NCBI GenBank assembly: GCA_009746045.1
Contig: RPFO01000041.1
Coordinates: 4,990,420-5,050,419, forward strand
Length of the DNA: 60,000 nt
Reading direction: 5' to 3'
Source: Mesostigma viride
Taxonomy: Eukaryota > Streptophyta > Mesostigmatophyceae > Mesostigmatales > Mesostigmataceae
Shown here: one piece after another, positions 22,334 to 33,142 of the stretch
Numbering within the stretch: position 1 is the first letter of the stretch
How the letters are laid out: every line of letters starts with the position of its first letter
The notes under the pieces: generated by a model
The model's input: the letters and a program-made list of their open reading frames with translations, nothing else
What the model was told of the DNA's origin: nothing
Database searches by the model: none
Position numbers and translations under genes: made by a program

Positions 22334-23423
22334 TCCTTACGTCTCAGCTGGGCAAATAACCTATCTGCCTTCCTAAGACTGGCCTGCACCACGTTTTCAG
22401 GCAGTAAGCTATACTGCAGGGCCGGCAGGGGAGAGACAGCCACGCCATCAAAGTAATAGTTAACCCTGTGGTTCAGCTGCTCTTCTATCCCCTTACACCA
22501 GGCTGCCCTCTCTAAGGCAGATGCCACAAGTGGCACTGACTCTGCTGCTAGCACCACTGTCTTCACCTCACGTATGGATCTCTCTACAGCCCCTTGCTGC
22601 CCATGACTCTCCCTGGGGACTACTACCAGCTTACAAGGCAGCTGGTCCTGATGCTTGAGCAAACAGTCAAACTGCAAGTCTGCCTGCACACTCTTGCACA
22701 CCCCAAAGCCTGGGATCAGGGCCTTCATACCCAACAACAAGTGGTGCTCCTGCATACCAGGCAGAACGTCTATCAGCCTGTATCTGCTGAACCTGTCCAC
22801 CCCCACCAATATATACAAGCCCCTGATATGCTGGATATCCATCTGGATGTCGCCACGCTCCCTAGCAGGCTCCCTAGCATGGGACTGAGGTGGGTGAACA
22901 GCATTCTCCTGGCAACCACAGTTCTCAGCAGCAGCCTGGCAAGCCTCCCATAAAGGCTCCCTACCTAGCTTCCAAGCAAACATTGCTGCCTGCCCAGAAT
23001 GCCCAAACATGTGATGCAACCTATGGCCAGCCTCAGCATAGCTCAGCACTCTTTCAGTACTGACCTGGCGAGACGTCTGAACCGTGTGTGGGGACACATG
23101 ATCCACTCCTGAGGTTCCAGGGCTTCCCTGCAGGCCGTCCTGACGCCCCAAGCCAGGCCCTGCACCCTGGACCGCTCCAGGCCCTTCCAGCAAGGTCCCT
23201 TGGCCCTCCAGGCCAGCACCTGCTGGAGACCCACCACCTGCATGAGGCATAGGGAATTCAGCTGCAGCATTGTTATTGCAATCCAGTGGAAGAACAACAT
23301 CCTTACACCCTTGGTGCTGCACAAGGGGCACACCCCCATCCTTATGTACATCCAGCACACCTTCCCCAGGGGGTGATTGACTATTTACAGGGGATGATGT
23401 AGCTAGTCACTGCTGCCCAGACT
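22334..23423 (-). CDS. Copia-1 pre-integrase and integrase core
   Basis: A GAG_pre-integrs-like zinc region lies at about 22960-23050 (HRLHHMFGHSGQ, then a C..C pair). The rve-type catalytic core follows with MDIQHIRGLYILVGVDRFS (about 22800-22850), QADLQFD (about 22680) and HGQQGAVERSIREVK (about 22570-22610), which supply the D, D and E of a DDE integrase. It joins the C-terminal part at 20449 after the tandem TGTC elements. The upstream side ends at the 785-bp inverted-repeat element, which fills the whole gap to gag. A canonical protease could have been lost there. Confidence 0.8.
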
Positions 23424-24208
23424 CATTACAATTCGTTCAAGTGGCCCGCCGGAGCGGCTGTACAATTTTTCCCAGTGAGCGCGCTGCCAAGTGTACTTGT
23501 GGGCAAATTTTTAGGTGCCCCGTCACTTCGAGGTACTAAAAATTAGGCTACGGTACGAATTCAGCGAATTTCAGCGAATTTTCAGTCGAACCAAAGGAAG
23601 TGACGCCAACTACCAAAACGTTTCCGTTACGAATTTTCAGCCCAACACTCGCGCAAAATGAAGTGACGGCAACTACCAAAAAGTTTCCGTTACGAATTTT
23701 CACTCCCACACGTTTGCACAAGAGGAAGTGACGGCAACTACCAAAAAGTTTCCGTTACGAATTTTCAGTCCCACACTTCGCGCAAATTTTAGTAGGGCTG
23801 CACGCAAGCTACCTTTCAAAATTTTGCGCTAGTATGGAACGCATTTCATTCGTCTGGAGGAACGCTGCCCGCCAACTACCCCCGTTCAGAAAGTTCCGCC
23901 GAAATTTACTTGAGATTTGGAAATCTGAACGTCCACGCAAATTTTAGTAGGGCTGCACGCAAGCTACCTTTAAAAATTTTGCGCAAGTATGGAACGCAAT
24001 TCATTCGTCCGGAGGAATGCTGCTCGTCAACTGCCCCCGTTCAGAAAGTTGCGACGAACTTTACTTGAGATTTGGAAATCTGAACGTGTGGTTGGAGTTT
24101 CGCGGGGAAACCCAAGTTCCCCAGTAATTCACCAATGACGCGCTTCGAACACTTGCCCGCTAAAACCTAAGCAGCCGCTCCGGCTGGCCACTTAAACGAA
24201 ACTTGATG
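23424..24208. mobile_element. 785-bp inverted-repeat element, copy X1
   Basis: The ends are inverted repeats sharing TTCGTTNAAGTGGCC and GCCGGAGCGGCTG. Inside are tandem units: three copies of about 63 bp (GAAGTGACGGCAACTACC, then AAAAGTTTCCGTTACGAATT) at about 23595-23790, and two copies of about 150 bp (TAGTAGGGCTGCACGCAAGC) at about 23790-24085. The same 785-bp element lies inverted at 38476-39260. I could not find a target duplication. It separates the Copia-1 gag zinc knuckle from integrase. Confidence 0.8.
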
Positions 24209-25189
24209 AGTGGCCCCCTGCCCCAGCAGGCTTGGCCTTCCTGTCAGGGCACTCACGACGCCAGTGACCTTCCTTGCCACACACAAAACATGCTCCACCC
24301 TTCTTCCCAGACCCAGCCCCACCCTTGCCAGGCTTCCCCTGGCCTCCCTGAGACTGCCCACCCTGCTTGCCCTGGTTGCCTTGAGCTTGGCCCTTGCCTT
24401 GCCCTTGGCCACCCTTACCCTGCTGACCACCAGCTTGCTGGCTCCCAACCCCTCCTTGGGAACCTGCACCCTTGCCACCCTGAGCCCCCTGCCTCTGGCG
24501 CCTGAAGCGCTTACGCTTGTTGGGCCTTGCCCCATCACGGGCTGGGTACCCGGGGACATCACCTTGGCCCTGTACAGCGGAGGTGGCATTGCTGCCATGG
24601 GACTGGATAGCCTTGCAGGCAGGATCTGGCTTCCTTATGCTGAGGATTACAAGCTCCAGAGCACGCAAGGAGCCATCAGTCTGGTTAAGAAACATGCGGG
24701 CACCGTTCCTCCCATCCACACTCAGACCCATACGGTCCAGGAAATAGTCTGCCAAGGCCCTATTATCTGTGACCAGGAATAAAACGTCAATGAGACAACC
24801 AGCGCAGGCATGGCATTACTATACTACAGTGACCATAACATCAAGAAAGCCATACTTGGCCCCCTTGTCCCTGACACGGTTGAGCCTAGCCCATTCTTCT
24901 GCCACAGGACCCACTATCTCAAAGGTGTCATACTGATGCTTATAATAGTTGGTGAGGTTGAGAACCTTGTCAGAGAACTCCTCCCTCAACCCATCCAGGA
25001 ACTGTGCCCAGGTTAGCTTATCCTTGACAGCAGTCCTAGCTTTCTCCCTGACACGCTCGGATGAGTCCCTGTTGCACGTGGACGAGTGAAACACTTGCAC
25101 TAGGTTGACAGTGGGGTCCACGGAGAATACAACAAGCTCCATGTCCTCTAGCCACTTGTCTAGAGCTTCCTGTGCTAATGGTGGGTTAA
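24209..25189 (-). pseudogene. Copia-1 gag, main part with CCHC zinc knuckle
   Basis: It continues the frame that begins at 37733. The 25189-24820 part has a gag-like helical region (ALDKWLEDMELVVFSVD, TWAQFLDGLREEFSDKV, YYKHQYDTF) and ends in a stop near 24820. A frame change then leads into 24755-24209 (ADYFLDRMGLSVDG), a Gly/Gln/Lys-rich linker, and the zinc knuckle CFVCGKEGHWRRECP. The break near 24760-24820 disables gag unless it is bypassed. I tested it as a short intron, but no GT..AG pair restores the phase. The last residues before the stop lie in the 785-bp element. Confidence 0.75.
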
Positions 25190-25635
25190 CCCATAGTCCG
25201 CTGACCCATTTTTGGCACTTTCATACCCCTGAAAATGAGAAAAATCATAACTCACAGGCCACAACTCCGAATACCCCCAACCAAGAAGATGCTAGGAGTA
25301 TCTACACTTCAAGGGCTTTCAGAATATGCAATAATACCATGGCTTTATCAAAGCATTTGGATGATAGCTCTAGTCAAAGTTGGCCAAAAGACGATCTTTT
25401 TTCCCCAAGGAAAAGTTAACCCCCCCCTTTTTTCCCAGGGAGGGTAGGGAACCTCAATACCAACATTGGACAATTTAGTTGGATAGTCCAATGGGGGTTT
25501 CCTTGGGTCAGACCACCCGGATAACCCTTTACCCCTATATAACGTGCTCATATATGTGTGTGGGTTACGCGCGTGAAAACAGCTATCTATGACATGCAAC
25601 ACGATAATGCATTATAGCAAGCTATAAAAGGCTGC
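25190..25635. other. Left part of the piggyBac-like element, non-coding
   Basis: This is non-coding sequence with a C-run at 25420-25427 and a run of TATATA near 25535-25560. It ends in CAAAA (25636-25640), the Gypsy-1 target site. Nothing else is recognised. Confidence 0.5.
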
Positions 25636-25640
25636 CAAAA

Positions 25641-26211
25641 TGTTACGTCGCGTAACAATTCGTTGTAGTTACGGACGTAAATTAGGTCCTTGGCCTCGGT
25701 TGTTCCTAGGTTACGTGCAGTTCTAGTTTGGACATGATTGTCCCCGTAACAGTACTGTGGTATATTGGGTGCCTTTGGGCGCCGCGCCGCGTATTATATT
25801 AGTGGTCCTTATCCTTTTGTAGAATGTAGTGGACCGGCGTGCATCTGTGCACCTGCCTGTGTTTCTGTGTTTCTGCAGGCGAGGGCCAGGTCGGCCCGAG
25901 CCTGTTGGACCGTTGGTGACCATTTATGCACGTTCCACTCCTTGTGTGGTCACTCGGCGTGTGTTAAATGAATTAACACATATAGGCTTGGGTCACGGCA
26001 GTTTAGTTGTGTTTCCTTCCTCTTTTCCTGGAGTAAACGGGTTTGATTAAATGGCCTATGGCATATTACAGTAGTACATATGTAAATGCATTGAGATCTG
26101 GTTCGTCTCGGTCGTCTTTCGCTAGGGGTGTAAATAGAAGCGGCCTCACTAGTTTAGGTAGTATCAGGACCGGTAGAGGTAGAGGTGGCGGCCGAGGCTT
26201 GCGGCGTAACA
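25641..26211 (+). repeat. 5' LTR of Gypsy-1
   Basis: This 571-bp LTR runs from TGTTACG to CGTAACA. The first 17 bases, TGTTACGTCGCGTAACA, are themselves an inverted repeat carrying both terminal motifs. It matches 35823-36392 with small differences (GAGATCTGG against GAGTCTGG, CTCGGTCG against CTAGGTCG). Confidence 0.95.
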
Positions 26212-26725
26212 ATGGACTCGGAGGTAGTTTAGATAGAGAGCGAGACGACGATCCTTTGCAACATACGTCATTGAATCAACCCTTCCGCGGCTGGGAAAAT
26301 GAAGACGACACCTACTTGACAGGTAATGGGCGGGTCGCCTGCGAGCTGGGGGGGTAGTGCTGCCTGATTCAGGACACGCCCTGCCTAGAAGATAGACCTG
26401 CTCGAAGCGGAAAATCCTTTTCTAGATAGTTCCTTTTCCTCGTCTTGTTTTCCTTAGAAAAGTGGTTCACTGTCGTAGATAGGTGATGTTTTCGGTTCGG
26501 TGTTAGTGAGACGATTAGCGTCTGGGTAGGTTCCACCTTTTCCTTCGTGCTGCTGTACATTAGACGGCCGCACTCGCAGAAAGTCACTGGGTCGCTGACT
26601 TTAGGACTACGAGCGCTGGACCATTGCCGCCCTCGTCATTTCGGTGATCCAGATAACCCAGCTAAGTCGACTCCTACCCCTTCCACTCCTATCGTGACTA
26701 CTCAAGAACAACAAGGTGCGTTACC
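26212..26725 (+). other. Gypsy-1 leader with putative primer-binding site
   Basis: This is about 510 bp of non-coding leader. TGGACTCGGAGG starts at 26213, one base after the LTR, in the position of a tRNA primer-binding site. Gypsy-2 has TGGTTCCGGAGG at the same place (minus strand from 50800). The shared TGGNNYCGGAGG pattern supports the call, but the tRNA is not identified. Confidence 0.55.
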
Positions 26726-27118
26726 ATGAGCCAACGGCGATCTTTTACTGCTCCTTCCCATTCTTCTAGCGATAATAGTCTAGCTAAATATTACGTAGTG
26801 ATTACGCCTCAATGGTCCTCCATTTTCCTTTCTTGGTCCGACGCTAGGAAGATCGTTCAGAATCGTGTATACAACGTAATTAGGTACAAGAAATTTATGT
26901 CCTTCGAAGAAGCTCAGCAGTTCCTTATAGATCATAGCCAAACAGATTTAGGCCTTCATGTACGCCCTATTCCTCATGGTCGTCCTCCTGTAGAAGCTCT
27001 AGTCTTTGCTACCCCTCCTTCTTCTCCCCCTAAACGGGCTGCATCTGCATCTGCTTCAGATACTCCTCTCACTTTGGAGTTTGGTTCCCTATCCATTACT
27101 GTTGTTAAAAAGGATTGA
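26726..27118 (+). CDS. ORF0: RNase H1 hybrid-binding / viroplasmin-like accessory protein
   Basis: This ORF codes for 130 residues upstream of gag. Residues about 20-70 (KYYVVITPQWSSIFLSWSDA, then NVIRYKKFMSFEEAQQFL) fit the small domain at the N terminus of RNase H1 and in caulimovirus viroplasmin (Cauli_VI family). Typical features are Y-Y-x-V, W-x-(D/E)-A, YKKF and a following helix. In RNase H1 this domain binds RNA/DNA hybrid. The tail is Ser/Pro-rich. The homologue in Gypsy-2 (49878-50270) has the same length with mostly conservative changes. A role in handling the reverse-transcription hybrid or as an assembly factor is inference. Confidence 0.72.
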   Translation: MSQRRSFTAPSHSSSDNSLAKYYVVITPQWSSIFLSWSDARKIVQNRVYNVIRYKKFMSFEEAQQFLIDHSQTDLGLHVRPIPHGRPPVEALVFATPPSSPPKRAASASASDTPLTLEFGSLSITVVKKD

Positions 27119-27209
27119 TTTTAATTTTGTTCCTGCTGCATACCTTCAAGGTTTTTCCTTTTTCCTTTGTTGCTTTCTTCTAGATTCCTATTCCTTTACG
27201 TAATTAAAG

Positions 27210-28955
27210 ATGGATCCAGTGGGTGGAGATATGTCGCCTATACCTACCAATAATAATAATAATAATACTAATAACACTAACAATAACAATACTCGTGGTA
27301 ACCGACGGGACTCCTTGGAAACGGTACACCATCTCACCCCTCAAGGTATTCTGCGTACCTCACCTCCTTCTCCTGTTGCTGGTGGTCGCCGTCGTCCCTC
27401 AATTACCCCACCTACCTATGAACAACGTATTTCCCAAGTCAGATTTAGTGATGAACCTTCTTTTGTTGTGAACCAGGCCCCTGCCCCTTCTGCAACCTTG
27501 GCTCACCCCTCCAGCAGGTCCTCACACACTAACAATGCTTCTAGGCCTCCTTCCCACCCTGTGCCTTCAATGCCTGCTATTAACACGGGTCGTACCTCGG
27601 CCCCTGTCGGCCCTTCTGGGCGCCCTAGTGCAGTTCCCTTTTACCCACCTGCTTCCTGGTCCTACCCTGAGACGGCCTATGAGGCTGCCCAGGTCCCTAC
27701 CCGTGTGGCTGATTTAGAAGTTAATAATGATTTCAGTACCATGCCCCTAGATGATAGGAATTATGATCATTTTGCCTATTCCTCTCTTCGTGAGCAATAT
27801 ACTGTTCCCTTCTCCTATGGGCACCATCCTGAAACGGTGGCTCCCTCTAGACCCCTACCCAAGACTTTTCCTATCCCTTCCTTCTATCCCGCTTATGTAG
27901 CAGTGGAAGATAGTGGCCCTATGGGAAAAACTGATTCTTCTAATCCCCCTAAGCCTCCTGCTCTTCCCCTCTTTGCCAACCTTCCTAAGCTGGATGTCAA
28001 GTCTACCCCTCAACAGTTTTTCACTTTCATTATGTTGCTCACCCAGAACACAGAGTCCTGGCAGAACCACAATAGGTGGCGCCTCTCTGATGCTGTACTA
28101 GTTCCTCATTATCTTACTACCTGCATTACTCCTGAACTTGCTAACCTCATCCAGTGTGAGTCTCTTGCCTCTCATGCCTACCCAAACTCTGTAGCAGAAT
28201 TGTTCAAGCGTTTAGAGAACCATTTAGTCCCTCCCGATGCAGATTGGCAGGATAGATTATCCTTTGGCACCTTGCAGCAGGGTACCAAGTCCTTCAAAGA
28301 ATATATGAAAGAGTTTGATGCCCAGATGGTACGAATTAGGGATTTGTCGGGCGCAGAAGTACGTGCCCGCTTCCTTCAGGGCCTCAGTAGACCCTTATTG
28401 CGTGAAGTCAAGCGCCAGTTCTCTGCCTACCGTTTTACTGACCTGCCCCTCAAGCATGTGCGCCAGCATCTTTTACGAGTAGCAGATTTCTTCTCCACGC
28501 CTTCTCTTCCTACCCGTTCCCGTATTAATAATATTAGCCTTACCCCTGAGGAGGAGAACTCCTATGTAGAAGAATTAGATATCTGTGTGACTGACCTTTC
28601 AGCTCTGGATGTCTCTCATATCACCTGCTATCATTGTAAGGAAGTAGGTCATCTTAAACGTGAGTGCCCCAAGTTCCTTTCGGGTGCTCCCCCTCATCCC
28701 GACGCTCGCCCTCCTCGTACCCCTCAGCGTGCTCCTATTCGTCCCACTTCAGGACGCATTCCTTCAGCTACCCCTAGTAGGCTGAATGCTGTGCAGACAG
28801 GATCCCCAGGGTTCCCCTATGATAATCAGGCTCCCGCACCCTCTTCAATCCCTCGTGACCCTCCAGCAGTGGCTTTTCCGCCAGGGTCTTCTTCGGGGTT
28901 AGTTCCTATGGATTTGGGGGGGAGGGGGAACAGTAGGCCTGTCAGCCGGGGGTAA
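27210..28955 (+). CDS. Gypsy-1 gag with CCHC knuckle
   Basis: The protein is 581 residues. The N-terminal third is low-complexity (Asn/Thr runs, then Pro/Ser-rich). A retrotransposon gag domain lies at about residues 270-430 (FFTFIMLLTQNTESWQ, DRLSFGTLQQGTKSFKEYM, ARFLQGLSRPLLREVKRQF). A zinc knuckle, CYHCKEVGHLKREC, is at about 28627-28668, followed by a Pro/Arg-rich tail. It is intact in this copy, whereas the Gypsy-2 copy has an insertion and a frameshift. Confidence 0.92.
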   Translation: MDPVGGDMSPIPTNNNNNNTNNTNNNNTRGNRRDSLETVHHLTPQGILRTSPPSPVAGGRRRPSITPPTYEQRISQVRFSDEPSFVVNQAPAPSATLAHPSSRSSHTNNASRPPSHPVPSMPAINTGRTSAPVGPSGRPSAVPFYPPASWSYPETAYEAAQVPTRVADLEVNNDFSTMPLDDRNYDHFAYSSLREQYTVPFSYGHHPETVAPSRPLPKTFPIPSFYPAYVAVEDSGPMGKTDSSNPPKPPALPLFANLPKLDVKSTPQQFFTFIMLLTQNTESWQNHNRWRLSDAVLVPHYLTTCITPELANLIQCESLASHAYPNSVAELFKRLENHLVPPDADWQDRLSFGTLQQGTKSFKEYMKEFDAQMVRIRDLSGAEVRARFLQGLSRPLLREVKRQFSAYRFTDLPLKHVRQHLLRVADFFSTPSLPTRSRINNISLTPEEENSYVEELDICVTDLSALDVSHITCYHCKEVGHLKRECPKFLSGAPPHPDARPPRTPQRAPIRPTSGRIPSATPSRLNAVQTGSPGFPYDNQAPAPSSIPRDPPAVAFPPGSSSGLVPMDLGGRGNSRPVSRG

Positions 28956-28998
28956 CCTGGACAGGTCCTTAGATAGTACCCCAGATAATAATTTTTGC

Positions 28999-31900
28999 TT
29001 GCCTGTTTTTATAACCTCTGTAGGAGCTGAATCATCCCTACCACTACGTGTGCGTCCTCTTATGTTCTTGAATGGTGGCTTAACCGTCCCTCATACTGTT
29101 GTAGACCCCTTCCTGCATGCTGATGAACTCTTGAATGTCTCTGTGTTAGTGGATAGCGGTGCGGCTAGCTCCTTTGTGAGCGAGGCCCTAGTTAGGCGTT
29201 TAGGACTAGTCCCTACCCCTCACACAAAAACTGTCACTGTCCATTATGCTGACGGTCGCACCAGTCATTCCCCGGGTACGGTGTCCCTTCCCCTGGTCAT
29301 ACAAGGACGTACGGTCAACCTGACGGCCACTATAGGCCCTATCACTACAGCTGATGTATTACTAGGATTAGATTGGCACCAGGATAATAAGATTACTATT
29401 AATTATGATACTATGGTCATTTGGTTTCCAGATAGCTCTTACTGGGTACCAGAACGTCATTATAGATTAGAAAATTTATCCTTGGTAGATATTACTCCTC
29501 CTACACCTGTTGATCCTCCTGTGAGACCTATACCTGAAGTATTAATGTCCAATGACGAATTGCGATCTGAACTAAAGGAATATGGATACCTATTATGTAT
29601 GTTCCTTCAGTTAGAAGTACAAGAGATACCTATCACTAATAATAGTGTGGATATAGATGTAAATACAGTGGATACAATAGGAGTGGGATTTACTGAAAAT
29701 GAAATAGTAAGATACATGGCTGTGATAGATTCCTCAAAAGTATTTGAAGAAAAGACTCCTTCTTATCCTCCTCCTCGTTCTGTTTTACACCGTGTAGTTA
29801 TCAAGGACGGTGCAGTTCCTACGCACTCTCCGATGTATAGAATGGGCCCTACAGAATTAAAGGAACTAAAACAGATTTTAGTATCACTATTAGAAGCAGG
29901 ATTGATAGAGCCTAGTAACTCCCCCTACTCCGCTGGTGTCCTGTTAGTTCCTAAGCCAAATGGCAAGTTTCGCCTAGTTACTGATTATAGGAAGTTAAAC
30001 GATATTACTGTGAAGTCTAAATACCCTCTACCTCGTATTGATGATATATTTAATAAGGTTAAAGGTTCTACCTGTTTCACAGTACTAGATTGTGCGGATG
30101 GTTTTTGGCAACTACGTATAGCTCCTGAGGATTGCCACAAAACCGCCTTTGCTACCCCTTTTGGGCATTACCAGTTTAGAGTAGCGGCTATGGGACTCTG
30201 TAACTCTCCTGCCTCTTTCCAAATGTTAATGAATGAAGTGCTTAGACCTGTTATGGGAAATTCCCACCTTCCTCAAGTGTCCTCTGATTTAAAGGATCCT
30301 TCCTTCTCCTCTGTTTCTTTATCTGAGCATGACCGTTCTTGTGCTCAAGCTTACTTAGATGATATCCTTATTTATTCTCCTGATTTTGAAACGCACCTAC
30401 GTGATTTAAAGAAAGTATTAGAAATCATGGCTGAAAATTCTTTATGGGCGCGCCGTGCTAAAGTTCGCTCTGGTAGGAGTGTCCCATTTTTAGGGCACGT
30501 TCTGTCAGATGCCGGGGTTGCTACCGACCCGGACAAGACTAAGTCAATTCAGGAATGGCCTACCCCTACCGACGTTAAAGGTGTACGTAGTTTTCTAGGA
30601 ATTGCTTCTTACTATAGGCGTTTTATCCCGCGTTTCGCAACTATAGCAGCCCCTATTAATCATCTATTAAAGAAGGATATCCCCTTTGTTTGGAGTAGTG
30701 AATGTCAGTCGGCTTTTCAGTGTCTAAAATCCCTACTCCTCTCCCCTCCCGTACTCATCCTACCGGATACTACTAAACCCTTTGTTGTAGCTACAGATGC
30801 TAGCAAGGTAGCTATAGGGGGCGTCCTTCTCCAGGATCAGGGTCAGGGCTTACAGCCAATCGAGTATATCTCTAGGACAATGCTTCCTGCGGAGCGTAAC
30901 TATCCCGTACACCAGCAAGAACTATTAGCTGTGGTGTATTGTTGCCACGCGTGGCAGCACTTTCTTAAAGGTGCTCAATTTGATGTTTGTCTGAATGAAC
31001 CCTGTGAGATTGATCCTTATAGATTAGTTATCCAGACAGATCACCGCCCTCTTACCCATCTTCTCTCACAACCCAACCTTACCCCTCGTCAAGCGCGCTG
31101 GATGGAGTTTTTAGCACAGTTCTCCCCTTTTAAACTTCAGTATGTTAAGGGTGTAGATAACATAGTACCAGATGCACTCTCCGTCGTGCAGATTACTCCT
31201 TTTTCGAGGACCTTGATGTTCTCAATACTACTCTAGTTCCTACTACTATGGGTGTAACCCCGTATGGTGAACTACCTGATGATGAATCCTATGCCTACCT
31301 CTTTCATACAGCTGTTCGCATGCCTGATCTCCTTTCTCACGTAGGACTCTCTCTCCCGTGTGAGGCCCTTCCTGTGGTCTCGGTGGGGGGGAGGGGAAAA
31401 ATAAAATTTCTATACCGCTTAGCCATATAGCGACTAGGTCAGGAAAGTCTTATGAAAACATAGTCCCTCTAGGACCTCCCCTTCTCTTTGGCAAGGCGGT
31501 AGGAGATCTCTTTAAACCTGTTCTGGATACCTCTGTAGCGATGCCTACCTCTGATCTTGAACGCCTTATTAGTAGATTTACGGCCACTGAGCCGGAAGCA
31601 TTAGCTGCCATTGCTGCCCATCCCCAACAATTAGGCAAGCACCCTTGTAAATTTGTAGGTGGATTTTTATATGTGCAGATAGCAGATTCTCCCCCTCAAT
31701 GGCGCCTGTATGTCCCTCCTATCTGTCGCTCCTCCTTGCTCTTTGAGTTGCATGACTTAGCTGCTCATCAGGGTGGTAAACGGGTACGGGACCTAGTAGC
31801 CCGCTCTTACTACTGGCCTTCCCTTTTAAAGGATGTAGATGAGTATGTTAGAACCTGTCAATCTTGCCAGGAGATGAAACCCAACAATGTAGGACAGATA

Positions 31901-33066
31901 GCAGAGCCTAGGACCTTACCTGATCCCATCATGCCGTGGGACTCCATTATGATGGATTTTGTAGGACCTTTTAGGAAGAATGATAGAGGTAACGCCCAGA
32001 TCCTTGTTTTTGTAGATCGTTTTACTCGTATGTGTCATCTCGTGCCGTGTCCCTTAGAACTCACCGCACGCGATTGCGCACGCCTATACCTTAATAACGT
32101 ATATAGATATCATGGTTTGAGTAGGCAGTTTATTAGTGATAAGGATAAGTTATTTACTTCTGATTTTTGGCAGCAGTTCTTCGCTGCTATCGGTACCAAG
32201 GTCACCTTCGGTACTGCCTACCACTCCTCCTCGTCTCATTTAGTAGAACGTTTGAATAGGGTAGTGGAAGAAGCTCTGCGTCACTATGTGAATGGCTCTG
32301 GGAGTGATTGGGAGGATTACCTATGTTTGGTAGAGTTTTCCCTTAACAACTGCCCTCAGGCTGCGCATGGTTATACGCCCTTCTTCCTAGATACTGGTAG
32401 ACAACCTCTTACCCCTACCTCTCTCTTAGCTAGTCCTTTAAGGGACAAGGATGATGTGTCCCGGGATACTGTAGAAGGTGTGCAGGCGTTATTAGATAAG
32501 ATGAAGAATGCACACGACAACGCTATTGCAGGGTACCATAGGGCGCAGGCCAAATACCTTGCTAGGTTGCGTGCCTCATTAGATAGAAGAGCACCTGAGA
32601 TAGAAATAGGAGATTTAGTCTTAGTAGAAGGCCCCCGTGTTGGCCGCTTCGCTCATAAGTTCGAAGCTGAACTGAAAGTGAAACTTAGGCCCGCCTTCTT
32701 AGGACCCTTCCGTGTGTTGTCTAGAGTAGGTAATTTTCTGTATGAGATAGATATTCCTACCTCTTGGCAGACCCACTCTCGCACCTTTCATAGAAGCCAG
32801 CTGAAGCTCTATCATCAGAGCACGTTCGCTGGTAGAGAATTAGCCCCTGCCCCTTTAGAGCATAACCCGGATACTGGTGAGGTAGAGGATGAGGTAGAGG
32901 GTATCGTGGCCCATAGAGATATCAAAAAGGCCGCGGTACCCAGCGCCAGTATAAGGTGAAGTGGATGTATGCTCGTAGTGAGGTAGATAAGGTCTGGTAT
33001 ACTGAGAGTGAGCTAGATGGGTGTAGTCGCCTGCTGCAGGAGTATAAAACCCTGCATAAGCTCTAG
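28999..33066 (+). pseudogene. Gypsy-1 pol: PR, RT, RNase H, integrase, chromodomain; two frameshifts
   Basis: Protease has VLVDSGAASSFV near 29145 and LLGLDW near 29360. RT has FRLVTDYRKLNDITV (about 29970) and YLDDILIYS (about 30353), with a roughly 35-residue Ser-rich insertion just before YLDD. RNase H has VVATDASKVAIGG (about 30785) and ends at DNIVPDALS. One C is missing at about 31183 compared with Gypsy-2, closing the frame. Integrase resumes by 31541 with the HHCC zinc region (HQGGKRVRDL, CQSCQEM) and DDE residues in MMDFVGPF, FISDKDKLF and VERLNRVVEE. A one-base loss near 32925 throws the C-terminal chromodomain out of frame; in Gypsy-2 that domain reads YKVKWMYARSEVDKVWY. The chromodomain defines this as a chromovirus. 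Confidence 0.92.
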
Positions 33067-33142
33067 TTGTAGACCTTCTCCTCTCTTATGTTATGTCTGC
33101 TGTCGACGGATGGTTGGTTGTCCCCTCCCCTCCGCAGCCGTC

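Noticed and set aside
23590-23800. CRISPR-like array from the 63-bp repeats
   Set aside because: Only three copies, no spacer/repeat distinction, eukaryotic context, and the same units recur in a second copy of the element.
24756-24820. Short intron in Copia-1 gag
   Set aside because: GT and AG candidates exist on the minus strand, but no pair I tried restores the phase between the two gag pieces. A frameshift plus stop is simpler.
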